Assembly: GCA_028281235.1 (NCBI GenBank)
Contig: JANQKG010000031.1
Coordinates: 33,513-97,512, forward strand
Direction: 5' to 3'
Length of the DNA: 64,000 nucleotides
DNA from: Afifellaceae bacterium
GTDB lineage: Bacteria > Pseudomonadota > Alphaproteobacteria > Rhizobiales > Afifellaceae
A model generated the notes under the pieces. That model did no database searches and had not been told where the DNA came from. It was given only the letters and a program-made list of their open reading frames with translations. Below, piece after piece: positions 1 to 7,522 of the stretch (position 1 is the first letter of the stretch; every line of letters starts with the position of its first letter). The position numbers and the translations under genes were made by a program.

Positions 1-113
1 CCGCCGATGGCCACGCCCCCTTCATCTGCACTGACCGACGGTTCTTGAGCGTCCAGAGGCGCGGCCTCTAGGACGAGCAACATCATCAGCGCAATGAGAA
101 AGAGTGCTCTCAT
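1..113 (-). CDS. Secreted or membrane-anchored small protein, partial (runs off the left edge)
   Basis: An ATG at 113 opens a frame that continues past the window edge, giving 37 codons. The first 23 or so residues look like a signal peptide: Met-Arg, then a hydrophobic run rich in Leu, Ile and Met, then Ala-Gln. The visible mature part ends in ADEGGVAIGG. The same GGVAIGG motif occurs in the gene immediately upstream (124-354), and the ATG here lies only 10 bases after that gene's stop, so the two are probably co-transcribed. The function is unknown and the product cannot be judged from this fragment. Confidence 0.55.
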   Translation of the reverse strand, partial: MRALFLIALMMLLVLEAAPLDAQEPSVSADEGGVAIG

Positions 114-123
114 CGAGGCGGCT

Positions 124-354
124 TCATTCGGACTCCGGGGCGGCTTTGGTTTCAATCGTGGTGCCGCTGACATCACCCCCAATCGCCACGCCACCGCCGC
201 TCGCCTCGACGTTAGGCTGGCCGCCATTTGGCGATGGGGAGGGCGTCCAGAAAAAGACGAAGACAGTCCAAGCGGCCCCTGCCACGACGACAATTCCGCC
301 GCCGATCCATCCTAGGATTTCGCGGTTGTTCTTATCCCGTAGATACTTCCACAC
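124..354 (-). CDS. Small single-pass membrane protein with a GGVAIGGDVSGTTI motif
   Basis: This is a 76-residue protein starting at a GTG. A charged N-terminus (MWKYLRDKNNRE) is followed by one hydrophobic segment at about residues 13-36, a Pro/Ser/Asn linker, and a Gly-rich C-terminus with GGVAIGGDVSGTTIE. Motifs of this Gly-Gly-x-Ala-x-Gly-Gly type occur in many uncharacterised rhizobial proteins, so I regard it as a real gene, but I cannot assign a function. It probably forms a two-gene unit with the partial gene at 1-113, which repeats the motif. No other neighbour gives context. Confidence 0.5.
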   Translation of the reverse strand: MWKYLRDKNNREILGWIGGGIVVVAGAAWTVFVFFWTPSPSPNGGQPNVEASGGGVAIGGDVSGTTIETKAAPESE

Positions 355-450
355 GATGCGACTCCGCTACGTGAGGTAGTGGCCAGAATAGGTCAGAGTC
401 GAAACGCTGTGAATAGCGGTAAGGGCAGCCGTCCAGCTTGCCCGCTCCCC

Positions 451-1461
451 TCACACATAGCTCGGCAGCACGCGGTCCGGCGGCTTGTGGCCGTCCATCC
501 AGTTGCGGATGTTGATGATCACCGTGTCGCCCATGTCGATCCGCCCCTCCAAAGTGGCGGAACCCATATGCGGCAACAGCACGACCTTGCCGGTCTTGGC
601 CATCTTGATCAGCCGGGGGTCGACCGCCGGTTCGTGCTCGAACACGTCGAGCCCGGCGCCGGAGATCGCCTCCGCCTCCAGCATCTCAATCAAAGCCTCC
701 TCGTCGATGATGGAGCCGCGCGCCGTGTTGACGATGACGGCGACCGGCCGCATCAGCTTCAGCCGCCGGCGCGACAGGATGTGATAGGTCGCCGGCGTCG
801 CCGGACAATTGACGGAGACGATGTCGACGCGCGCCAGCATCTGGTCGAGGCTTTCCCAGAACGTCGCCTCAAGCTCCTCCTCCACCTTCGGCTCAACGGG
901 CCGGCGGTTGTGATAATGGATGGAGAGGCCGAAGGCGCGCGCACGGCGCGCCACCGCCGTACCGATCCGGCCCATGCCGATAATGCCGAGCCGCTTGCCC
1001 CAGATGCGATGGCCGAGCATCCATGTCGGCGACCAGCCCGACCATTCGTGGCCTTCACGCAGAACCCGCGCGCCCTCCGCCAGCCGCCGCGGCACCGAAA
1101 GGATCAGCGCCATCGTCATGTCGGCGGTGTCTTCCGTCAGTACGTTTGGCGTGTTGGTGATGATGATGCCGCGCGTCACGGCCGCGTCCACGTCGATATT
1201 ATCGACGCCGTTGCCGAAATTGGCGATCAGCTTCAGCTGCTCGCCGGCCTGCGCCAGCATGGCGGCGTCGATCCTGTCGGTGACGGTGGGGACCAGCACA
1301 TCGGCGGTCTGCATGGCCTTGACCAGCTCCGCCTGCGACAACGGCTTGTCTTCGATGTTGAGCTGTGTCTGAAACAGCTCCCGCATGCGCGTTTCGACGG
1401 GCTCCGGCAACCGGCGCGTTACGATCACCAAGGGTTTGGCTTTCGTCATAGGATTACGCAC
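451..1461 (-). CDS. D-2-hydroxyacid dehydrogenase (glyoxylate/hydroxypyruvate reductase type)
   Basis: This 336-residue NAD(P)-dependent oxidoreductase probably reduces glyoxylate or hydroxypyruvate in the cytoplasm. It has the D-isomer-specific 2-hydroxyacid dehydrogenase layout: a substrate-binding domain, the nucleotide-binding motif GMGRIG at 162-167, and catalytic Arg248 (in NTARGS), Glu277 (in FEHEP) and His298 (in LPHMGSAT). The spacing of these residues matches the family. Met5 is an alternative start. The exact substrate cannot be fixed from sequence, and related enzymes act on other 2-oxoacids. It diverges from the SH3 gene at 1571, with about 110 bases between the two starts. Confidence 0.92.
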   Translation of the reverse strand: MRNPMTKAKPLVIVTRRLPEPVETRMRELFQTQLNIEDKPLSQAELVKAMQTADVLVPTVTDRIDAAMLAQAGEQLKLIANFGNGVDNIDVDAAVTRGIIITNTPNVLTEDTADMTMALILSVPRRLAEGARVLREGHEWSGWSPTWMLGHRIWGKRLGIIGMGRIGTAVARRARAFGLSIHYHNRRPVEPKVEEELEATFWESLDQMLARVDIVSVNCPATPATYHILSRRRLKLMRPVAVIVNTARGSIIDEEALIEMLEAEAISGAGLDVFEHEPAVDPRLIKMAKTGKVVLLPHMGSATLEGRIDMGDTVIINIRNWMDGHKPPDRVLPSYV

Positions 1462-1570
1462 TCCCGCTCACCGAAATCGGCCGCAAATGTCGCACCATAA
1501 ACGCTCTTAACGAATGGCCCGTCAAACGCAATAAATCGCCTCCAAGTAGGAGGAGCAACGCTTCGGCATT

Positions 1571-2119
1571 ATGGTCGCACCGATGATTCGATCCACGCGC
1601 ATCCCGCACCGCACTCTCGCCGCGCTTGTTGTCGCCGCATTCTTGGCAGCGCTCCCGCAATCCGCCGCTGCCCAGGACGAGCGGCGCGGCACCGGCCTGC
1701 CGCTGCCGCGCTTTGTCAGCCTCAAATCCGACGACGTGAATGTCCGCCGCGGGCCGGGACAGGAATATGAGATCGCCTTCAAGTTCGTCCGCGAGGGTCT
1801 GCCGGTAGAGATCACTCAGGAATTCGACACCTGGCGGAAGATACGCGATTCAGAGGGTGCGGAGGGCTGGATCTTCCACAGCCTGCTGTCGGGGAAGCGC
1901 ACCGCGCTCGTAGCCCCATGGGAGAAGGGCGGCCCTTTTCCGGCCAGGCGCAGCGACAGCGCGCAGGCCGCCATCGTCGCCTATCTGGAGCCAGGCGTCG
2001 TCGTTGACCTGGAAGAGTGCAACGGCTCCTGGTGCCAGCTCAGCGTCAAGGGCCACGAAGGGTGGCTGGAGCAGGAACGCCTGTGGGGCGTCTATCCGGA
2101 CGAGGTGTTTCGCGAATAG
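1571..2119 (+). CDS. Exported SH3-domain protein
   Basis: This 182-residue protein has an N-terminal signal peptide with a hydrophobic core at about 14-30 and a likely cleavage after SAAAQ near residue 35. Two bacterial SH3-like repeats follow, one at about 48-105 (DVNVRRGPGQEYE...GWIFHSLL) and one at about 120-175 (VDLEECNGSWCQLSVKGHEGWL). Such domains usually bind cell-wall peptide or act as extracellular adaptors. The substrate is unknown. Its stop lies 2 bases from the stop of irr on the other strand, so the two genes converge with essentially no spacer. Confidence 0.85.
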   Translation: MVAPMIRSTRIPHRTLAALVVAAFLAALPQSAAAQDERRGTGLPLPRFVSLKSDDVNVRRGPGQEYEIAFKFVREGLPVEITQEFDTWRKIRDSEGAEGWIFHSLLSGKRTALVAPWEKGGPFPARRSDSAQAAIVAYLEPGVVVDLEECNGSWCQLSVKGHEGWLEQERLWGVYPDEVFRE

Positions 2120-2121
2120 CG

Positions 2122-2547
2122 CTACTGGCGCCGGCGCACGCGGACGACCACATCGACCGACATGATCTCCATACCCGGCGGCGGCGTCGGGAGATCGTCG
2201 ATCTCCAGGCTGCCCTCCATGTCGATCAGCCGGGCCTCGCCCTCCACAAAGAAATGGTGGTGCTCCGACGTGTTGGTATCGAAATAGATGCGGCTGCCGT
2301 CGATCGTGACTTCACGAAGCAGGCCCGCTTCGGTGAACTGATGCAGCGCGTTGTAGACGGTCGCCAGCGATACGCGCACGCCCGCAGCCTGCGCCTCCGC
2401 ATGCAGCTCCTCCGCCGAAATATGGCGATGCCCCTTGGCAAACAGCAAGGAACTCAGCTCGATACGCTGACGTGTCGGCCTAAGCCCCGCGCCACGGAGC
2501 TGCGCCGCCATGCCGGTGCCAAGGCCTTGTTTCGCCGGGTCTTCCAT
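2122..2547 (-). CDS. irr: Irr, Fur-family iron/heme response regulator
   Basis: This 141-residue transcription factor of the Fur superfamily belongs to the Irr group, which controls heme and iron genes in alphaproteobacteria. The winged-helix DNA-binding part has LRPTRQRIELSSLLF at 22-36 and SLATVYNALHQFTEAGLL at 60-77. The dimer/metal part carries His96-His97-His98, the site linked to secondary heme binding in Irr proteins. I see no Gly-Cys-Pro-Trp heme regulatory motif near the N-terminus, so this resembles the Irr proteins that lack it. I chose the ATG at 2547 because it precedes the conserved region by the usual distance. The gene diverges from fabA across a 156-base spacer. Confidence 0.92.
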   Translation of the reverse strand: MEDPAKQGLGTGMAAQLRGAGLRPTRQRIELSSLLFAKGHRHISAEELHAEAQAAGVRVSLATVYNALHQFTEAGLLREVTIDGSRIYFDTNTSEHHHFFVEGEARLIDMEGSLEIDDLPTPPPGMEIMSVDVVVRVRRRQ

Positions 2548-2703
2548 CGCCTGAAAAAGCTTGTTTTCGACGGCCGATCTTATAGAGGACCGCCGGGCCG
2601 GACACAACCTGATGGTATGCGACGGGCGTTTCGCGCGCCGCCGGCCTGTGTTAGGTACTGTAACGAACCGTGAGGCAGAGCGGCGGGAGGCCCAAGCGAC
2701 AAA

Positions 2704-3210
2704 ATGACTGAGCGCCAGTCGCGGTATGAGTACGAGGAGTTGCTGGCATGCGGGCGCGGCGAGCTCTTTGGCGAGGGCAACGCCCAACTGCCGCTGCCGC
2801 CGATGCTGATGTTCGACCGGATATCGGAGATTTCGGAGGAAGGCGGAGAGAGCGGCAAGGGCAAGGTGCGGGCCGAACTGGCCGTCCGGCCCGATCTTTG
2901 GTTCTTCTCCTGCCACTTCAAGGGCGATCCTGTCATGCCGGGCTGCCTCGGCCTTGATGCGTTGTGGCAGATGCTCGGCTTCTTTCTCGGCTGGCTGGGC
3001 GGCGAGGGGCGCGGCCGTGCGCTCTCCGTCGGCGAAGTGAAGTTTTCCGGCATGGTGCTGCCGAGCATCAAGATGATCGAGTACGGCGTCGACCTGAAGC
3101 GCATCGTGCGCGCCAAACTGACACTGGGCATCGGCGACGGATGGCTGAAGGCGGACGGTGAGACTATCTATCAGGCGGCCAATCTCAGGGTCGGCCTGTT
3201 CAAGAGCTGA
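2704..3210 (+). CDS. fabA: FabA, bifunctional 3-hydroxydecanoyl-ACP dehydratase/isomerase
   Basis: This 168-residue hotdog-fold enzyme introduces the cis double bond during anaerobic-type unsaturated fatty acid synthesis by dehydrating 3-hydroxydecanoyl-ACP and isomerising the product. The active-site pair is visible: His71 in [13 protein letters not shown] and Asp85 in CLGLDALWQ. The length is normal. It leads the fabA-fabB-fabI run, with 65 bases before fabB and 9 between fabB and fabI, so the three are probably one operon starting in the irr-fabA spacer. Confidence 0.97.
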   Translation: MTERQSRYEYEELLACGRGELFGEGNAQLPLPPMLMFDRISEISEEGGESGKGKVRAELAVRPDLWFFSCHFKGDPVMPGCLGLDALWQMLGFFLGWLGGEGRGRALSVGEVKFSGMVLPSIKMIEYGVDLKRIVRAKLTLGIGDGWLKADGETIYQAANLRVGLFKS

Positions 3211-3275
3211 GTGCGCGGGCGGACCGTGCGGATCTCTCAAATGCTGCACCGCGTGAGCAAAAGAAGGAGAGCGCC

Positions 3276-4499
3276 ATGAGACGGGTCGTCGTCTCCGGTA
3301 TGGGCATCGTCTCATCCATCGGAAACAACACCCAGGAGGTGCTGGCGAGCCTGCGCGAAGGGCGTTCCGGAGTTGCCTTCGCAGAGACATACAAGGAGCT
3401 CGGCTTCCGCTGCCAAGTGCATGCCGCACCCGATCCCGACCCCGCTGATGCGCTTGAGCGGCGCACGACCCGCTTCATGGGGCGCGGCGCGGCGTGGAAC
3501 TACATCGCCATGCAGCAGGCCATTCAGGATTCCGGCCTGGAGGAAGACGACATCTCCAACGAGCGCACCGGCATCATCATGGGGTCGGGAGGACCCTCCA
3601 CGCGCGCCATTGTGGAGGCAGCCGACGTGACGCGCGAAAAGGGCGCGAAGCGCGTCGGCCCCTTTGCCGTGCCCAAAGCGATGTCGTCCACCAATTCCGC
3701 CACGCTGGCCACGCCCTTCAAGATCAAGGGCGTGAACTATTCCATTTCATCAGCCTGTGCGACATCCAACCATTGCATCGGCAATGCCTACGAGATCATT
3801 CAGCTCGGCAAGCAGGACATGATCTTCGCCGGCGGCGGTGAGGAGCTTGATTGGACGCTCTCCAACCTCTTCGACGGCATGGGCGCCATGTCGAGCAACT
3901 TCAACGACACACCGGAAAAATCCTCACGCGCCTATGACGCCAATCGCGACGGCTTCGTCATTGCCGGCGGCGCCGGCGTCGTGGTGCTGGAGGAGCTGGA
4001 GCACGCCAAGGCCCGCGGCGCAAAAATCTACGGCGAGATCACCGGCTACGGCGCAACATCCGACGGCTACGACATGGTGCAGCCTTCCGGCGAGGGCGCG
4101 GTGCGCTGCATGAAGATGGCGCTGTCGACGGTGAAAGCGCCGGTCGACTACATCAACCCGCACGCGACCTCCACGCCGATTGGCGATGAGCGTGAGATCG
4201 ACGCCATCCGCGAGGTGTTCGGCTCCGCCGACAGATCCCCGCCCATCTCCGCCACCAAATCGCTGACCGGGCATTCGCTGGGCGCTACCGGCGTGCAGGA
4301 GACCATCTACTGTCTTTTGATGATGCAAAGCGGCTTCATCTGCGCCAGCGCTAATATCGACGAGCTTGACCCGAAATTCGCGGACATGCCCATCGTTCAG
4401 GAGCGCCGCGACAATGTCAGCCTCAATTGCGTTCTCTCCAATTCCTTTGGCTTCGGCGGCACCAACGCGACCTTGGCCGTAGAGCGCTACGCAAGTTAG
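3276..4499 (+). CDS. fabB: FabB, 3-oxoacyl-ACP synthase I
   Basis: This 407-residue condensing enzyme elongates acyl-ACP, including the cis-unsaturated products of FabA, with malonyl-ACP. The thiolase-fold catalytic triad is present: Cys161 ([11 protein letters not shown]), His296 ([11 protein letters not shown]) and His333 ([12 protein letters not shown]). A good ribosome-binding site (AAGGAGAG) lies just before the ATG. Pairing with fabA marks it as the unsaturated-chain condensing enzyme rather than FabF. Confidence 0.97.
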   Translation: MRRVVVSGMGIVSSIGNNTQEVLASLREGRSGVAFAETYKELGFRCQVHAAPDPDPADALERRTTRFMGRGAAWNYIAMQQAIQDSGLEEDDISNERTGIIMGSGGPSTRAIVEAADVTREKGAKRVGPFAVPKAMSSTNSATLATPFKIKGVNYSISSACATSNHCIGNAYEIIQLGKQDMIFAGGGEELDWTLSNLFDGMGAMSSNFNDTPEKSSRAYDANRDGFVIAGGAGVVVLEELEHAKARGAKIYGEITGYGATSDGYDMVQPSGEGAVRCMKMALSTVKAPVDYINPHATSTPIGDEREIDAIREVFGSADRSPPISATKSLTGHSLGATGVQETIYCLLMMQSGFICASANIDELDPKFADMPIVQERRDNVSLNCVLSNSFGFGGTNATLAVERYAS

Positions 4500-4508
4500 G
4501 ACGCCGGC

Positions 4509-5348
4509 ATGAGTGGCTTGATGGCCGGCAAGCGCGGCCTGATCATGGGCGTCGCGAACGACCATTCCATTGCCTGGGGCATCGCCAAGGCGCTCAGCGC
4601 AAATGGGGCGGAGCTTGCCTTTACCTATCAGGGCGAGCATTTCGGCCGGCGCGTGAAGCCGCTTGCCGAATCGGTCGGCGCCGACCTCCTCTACCATTGC
4701 GACGTGGAGGACGTAGCGTCTTTAGAGTCGGTTTTCGGCGATCTGAAGCAGAAATGGGGCACGCTGGATTTTGTCGTGCACGCCATCGCCTTCTCCGACA
4801 AATCGGGCTTACGCGGACGTTACGCAGACACCTCACGCGAGAACTTCTCGCGCACCATGCTGATTTCCTGCTTCTCCTTTACGGAAGTCGCCCGCATGGC
4901 GGCTGAGCTGATGCCGGAGGGCGGCAGCCTCTTGACGCTTACCTATGGCGGCGCAACACGAGTGATGCCCAATTACAACGTGATGGGCGTCGCAAAGGCT
5001 GCGCTGGAAGCCTCCGTGCGCTATCTGGCTGCCGATTTCGGGCAAAGTGGCGTGCGCGTCAACGCCATCTCCGCCGGGCCGATCCGCACGCTCGCCGGCG
5101 CCGGCGTGGCCGATGCGCGGGTCATGTTCAACTATCAGCGCACCAACGCGCCGCTGAAATACGACATCTCGACGGACGATGTGGGCGGCGCGGCACTCTA
5201 TTTGCTCAGCGACCTGTCGCGCGCCGTCACCGGCGAGGTCCATTATGTCGATTGTGGCTACAACGTCGTGGCGATGCCGCGCCTAGAGCAACTCAAGCAG
5301 CACGACAGCAAATCAGAAGCCGGCGCCACGGGCGAATCTGGCGCCTGA
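4509..5348 (+). CDS. fabI: FabI, enoyl-ACP reductase (NADH)
   Basis: This 279-residue short-chain dehydrogenase-type enzyme catalyses the last reduction of each fatty acid elongation cycle. It has the nucleotide-binding start GVANDHSIAWG and the FabI triad Tyr146, Tyr156 and Lys163 (TYGGATRVMPNYNVMGVAK), at the same numbering as in E. coli FabI. The position of E. coli Gly93, known from triclosan resistance, is occupied here by Ala94 (HAIAFSD), as I recall for other alphaproteobacterial FabI proteins. Residues after about 262 form a polar tail. Met5 is an alternative start. A palindromic repeat begins directly after the stop codon. Confidence 0.96.
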   Translation: MSGLMAGKRGLIMGVANDHSIAWGIAKALSANGAELAFTYQGEHFGRRVKPLAESVGADLLYHCDVEDVASLESVFGDLKQKWGTLDFVVHAIAFSDKSGLRGRYADTSRENFSRTMLISCFSFTEVARMAAELMPEGGSLLTLTYGGATRVMPNYNVMGVAKAALEASVRYLAADFGQSGVRVNAISAGPIRTLAGAGVADARVMFNYQRTNAPLKYDISTDDVGGAALYLLSDLSRAVTGEVHYVDCGYNVVAMPRLEQLKQHDSKSEAGATGESGA

Positions 5349-5413
5349 GAGCATGATCCCGAAGAGTGGGAACCGGTTTTCGGACAAGATCATGCTCCAA
5401 CAAAGATATAGAG
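5349..5413. repeat. Dispersed palindromic repeat, GAGCATGATC family, copy 1
   Basis: Arms GAGCATGATC (5349-5358) and GATCATGCTC (5388-5397) are perfect inverted repeats, and an inner CCGAAGAGTGG / CCGGTTTTCGG pairing extends the hairpin. The tail CAACAAAGATATAGAG matches the tails of the other copies. The first arm base follows the fabI stop codon directly. Related copies are at 21578, 31242 and 59118. It may serve as the 3' hairpin of the fab transcript, although no T-run follows. Confidence 0.85.
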
Positions 5414-5499
5414 CCGGAATCCCGCGGAAATTGCGCTTCTAGTAAGGAAATTCTTTACAGGAATTTGGTTTTCCTGGCTGCCTCTGGCTGGGAACTCGC

Positions 5500-7419
5500 A
5501 TGTCCATTCCAAAATTTCGCGCCGCGATCATCGTTTTTGTCGTTGGCTTCGCGCTGGGAGCGTCGGTTTTCCTGGCGTCTCGGCTGTTCGTTCGGTCAGT
5601 CCTGAACAACGACGCCATGTTGGCGGCTGAAGAGCTGGCCGCCGATCTCGGCATTGGTCGGTCGATCGACACCAGCGCCGCGCTCTCCTCGGTGATTCGC
5701 TACACCTATTTCGATCTCGACGGCGCCGTGATCGAAAGCGCATCGTCTGGTACCGACGGCGAAGGCTCGCAGCTCAAAGTGCCAGAAGGGGTGAACCCGT
5801 CGGAGATTGTGCGAGACGGCGGGGCATTCATCGACGAATCGTCGCCCCTTCTCGGTTTCATGGGCACCAACACCCCGGCCGTCAAACGGCTGGTCGTTCC
5901 CGTCACCACGGATGGCGAGCTGATTGGCTCGCTCCTCGTGGTCGTCGATCAAAGCCGCGCTTTGGCTTCGCTGACGCGTGCCTTCTCCGTCGTCGCCATC
6001 GTTACGGTGGGCATGGCGGTGCTGGCGGTGGTGGCGGTCGCCTTTGTCGTCACGCGCGGTCGTGGCTTCCGCCAGCGCAAGAACTTCGACCCCACGAAGG
6101 TGCCCCAGGACGCGCTCACCGGCGTGGCCACGCGCGCCGGCTTGATAGAGATCCTCGACGACGTGATGGAGCGCGCCGGGGAGTCCGACCATCAAGTTGT
6201 GCTGATGGTGATCGATCTGGACCGCTTCAGCGCCGTCAATGGCATCTGGGGACATGCGATCGGCGACACGGTTCTGCAGATGGCCGCTGGCCGGCTGCAA
6301 AACATCGCCACCGATACGTTCGGTGTGGCCCGCATCTCCGGCGATGAGTTCGCCGTGATCGTGGAGAGCGCCGAAACGCGCTCCATGCAGGAACTCGCGG
6401 GACGCGTTCGCGAAGTCATCAGCGCGCCGTTCGAGGTCGACGGCGCGTCGATCATGCTGAGCGCCTCCATCGGCGGCGCGCTTTACCCCATCAACGCCGA
6501 CAATGGCGAGATGCTCTTCCGCGCCGCCTCCAACGCCCTGGCCAAAGCCAAGATGCAGGGCCGCAACGCGCTTGCCGTGTTCGATACGGAGATGAAGCAG
6601 CGCATGCAGCGCCACGAGGCGCTTGAGCGCGATTTGCGCTCCGCTATCGAGCGCAACGAGTTCGTCGTCTACTATCAGCCGCAGATCGAACTGGCCTCCG
6701 GTCGCCTGCGCGGCTACGAGGCCCTGGTACGATGGGAGCGGCCGGGCGAAGGCATCCTCTCGCCGCGCGACTTCCTGTCCGTCGCCGAAGAGACCGGGCT
6801 TATCCTGCCGATCGGCAACTGGGTGCTGCGCAAAGCTTGTCAGGACGCCGCCGAGTGGCTGGAGGCGGATTCCGTCGCTGTCAATTTGTCGTCCGCTCAG
6901 TTCCGCTCGCAGGAGATCGACAAGACGATCGCTGGCGTCCTCCAGGACACCGGCCTGGCGCCGGACCGCCTTGAGATAGAGGTGCCGGAGAACCTGTTCC
7001 TCGACGGCGCGCAGGATGTGATGGAAACGCTCAACCGCATCAAGGCGCTGGGCGTGCGCATCGCGATGGACGATTTCGGCTGCGGCTATGCCGGCCTCGC
7101 CTCACTGGCTCAATTCCCCTTCGACAAGATCAAGATCGACCGCTCCTTTGTGGGGCAATTGACAGAGGACGCCGACGTGGCGGCCATCGTCACCTCCATC
7201 GTCTCGCTGGGGCGCTCCATCAGCGTCGACGTCACTGCGGAGGGTGTCGAAACCAAGGAGCAGGTGACGCTGCTGAGAGCAGCCGGCTGCAATATTGTTC
7301 AGGGCTTCCGCTTTGGCGCACCGCAGCGGGGCGCGGCGGTGGCCGCGAATGCGGCACAGATGGAGGCTGAGAACCTCCACGCGGCGGATATGCAGGACCC
7401 GGTCGAGCGGGCCGGCTGA
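5500..7419 (+). CDS. Membrane-bound GGDEF-EAL protein (c-di-GMP turnover), intact EAL site
   Basis: This 639-residue protein has a transmembrane helix at about 7-29, a periplasmic sensor stretch of about 130 residues, a second helix at about 161-184, a GGDEF domain (about 200-365) and an EAL domain (about 375-620). The GGDEF signature is SGDEF (280-284), a variant that is active in some cyclases. The EAL site looks complete: Glu407 of EAL, Asn462, Glu497, Asp524-Asp525 (MDDFG), Lys545 and Glu581 (AEGVET). I infer a phosphodiesterase, possibly with cyclase activity. It is followed by a paralogue with the same layout about 100 bases downstream. A PilZ protein, a possible c-di-GMP receptor, lies at 52345. 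Confidence 0.93.
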   Translation: MSIPKFRAAIIVFVVGFALGASVFLASRLFVRSVLNNDAMLAAEELAADLGIGRSIDTSAALSSVIRYTYFDLDGAVIESASSGTDGEGSQLKVPEGVNPSEIVRDGGAFIDESSPLLGFMGTNTPAVKRLVVPVTTDGELIGSLLVVVDQSRALASLTRAFSVVAIVTVGMAVLAVVAVAFVVTRGRGFRQRKNFDPTKVPQDALTGVATRAGLIEILDDVMERAGESDHQVVLMVIDLDRFSAVNGIWGHAIGDTVLQMAAGRLQNIATDTFGVARISGDEFAVIVESAETRSMQELAGRVREVISAPFEVDGASIMLSASIGGALYPINADNGEMLFRAASNALAKAKMQGRNALAVFDTEMKQRMQRHEALERDLRSAIERNEFVVYYQPQIELASGRLRGYEALVRWERPGEGILSPRDFLSVAEETGLILPIGNWVLRKACQDAAEWLEADSVAVNLSSAQFRSQEIDKTIAGVLQDTGLAPDRLEIEVPENLFLDGAQDVMETLNRIKALGVRIAMDDFGCGYAGLASLAQFPFDKIKIDRSFVGQLTEDADVAAIVTSIVSLGRSISVDVTAEGVETKEQVTLLRAAGCNIVQGFRFGAPQRGAAVAANAAQMEAENLHAADMQDPVERAG

Positions 7420-7508
7420 GTGGCGCACTCGTGCGCCCCTTGGCAAATAGGCAAGCCGGGGATGGGTTAGCGCCAATGAGAGGCGGCGGCGGGTGCTGCG
7501 CAGGTAAC

Positions 7509-7514
7509 GGAGGT
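7509..7514 (+). promoter_or_regulatory. Ribosome-binding site that fixes a TTG start
   Basis: GGAGGT lies 8 bases before the TTG at 7523 and is the only strong Shine-Dalgarno sequence near the start of the second GGDEF-EAL gene. The first in-frame ATG, at 7562, falls inside the first transmembrane helix, so the TTG is the better start. Confidence 0.7.
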
Positions 7515-7522
7515 CGCGCGGG

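Noticed and set aside
2548..3429. Extension of the irr frame upstream to 435 codons
   Set aside because: The extra part runs antisense through fabA and shows no Irr-like residues. The ATG at 2547 gives the normal Irr length.
7423..7438. GGCGCAC/GTGCGCC hairpin between the two GGDEF-EAL genes as a terminator
   Set aside because: The stem has almost no loop and no T-run follows. The two genes may well be co-transcribed.
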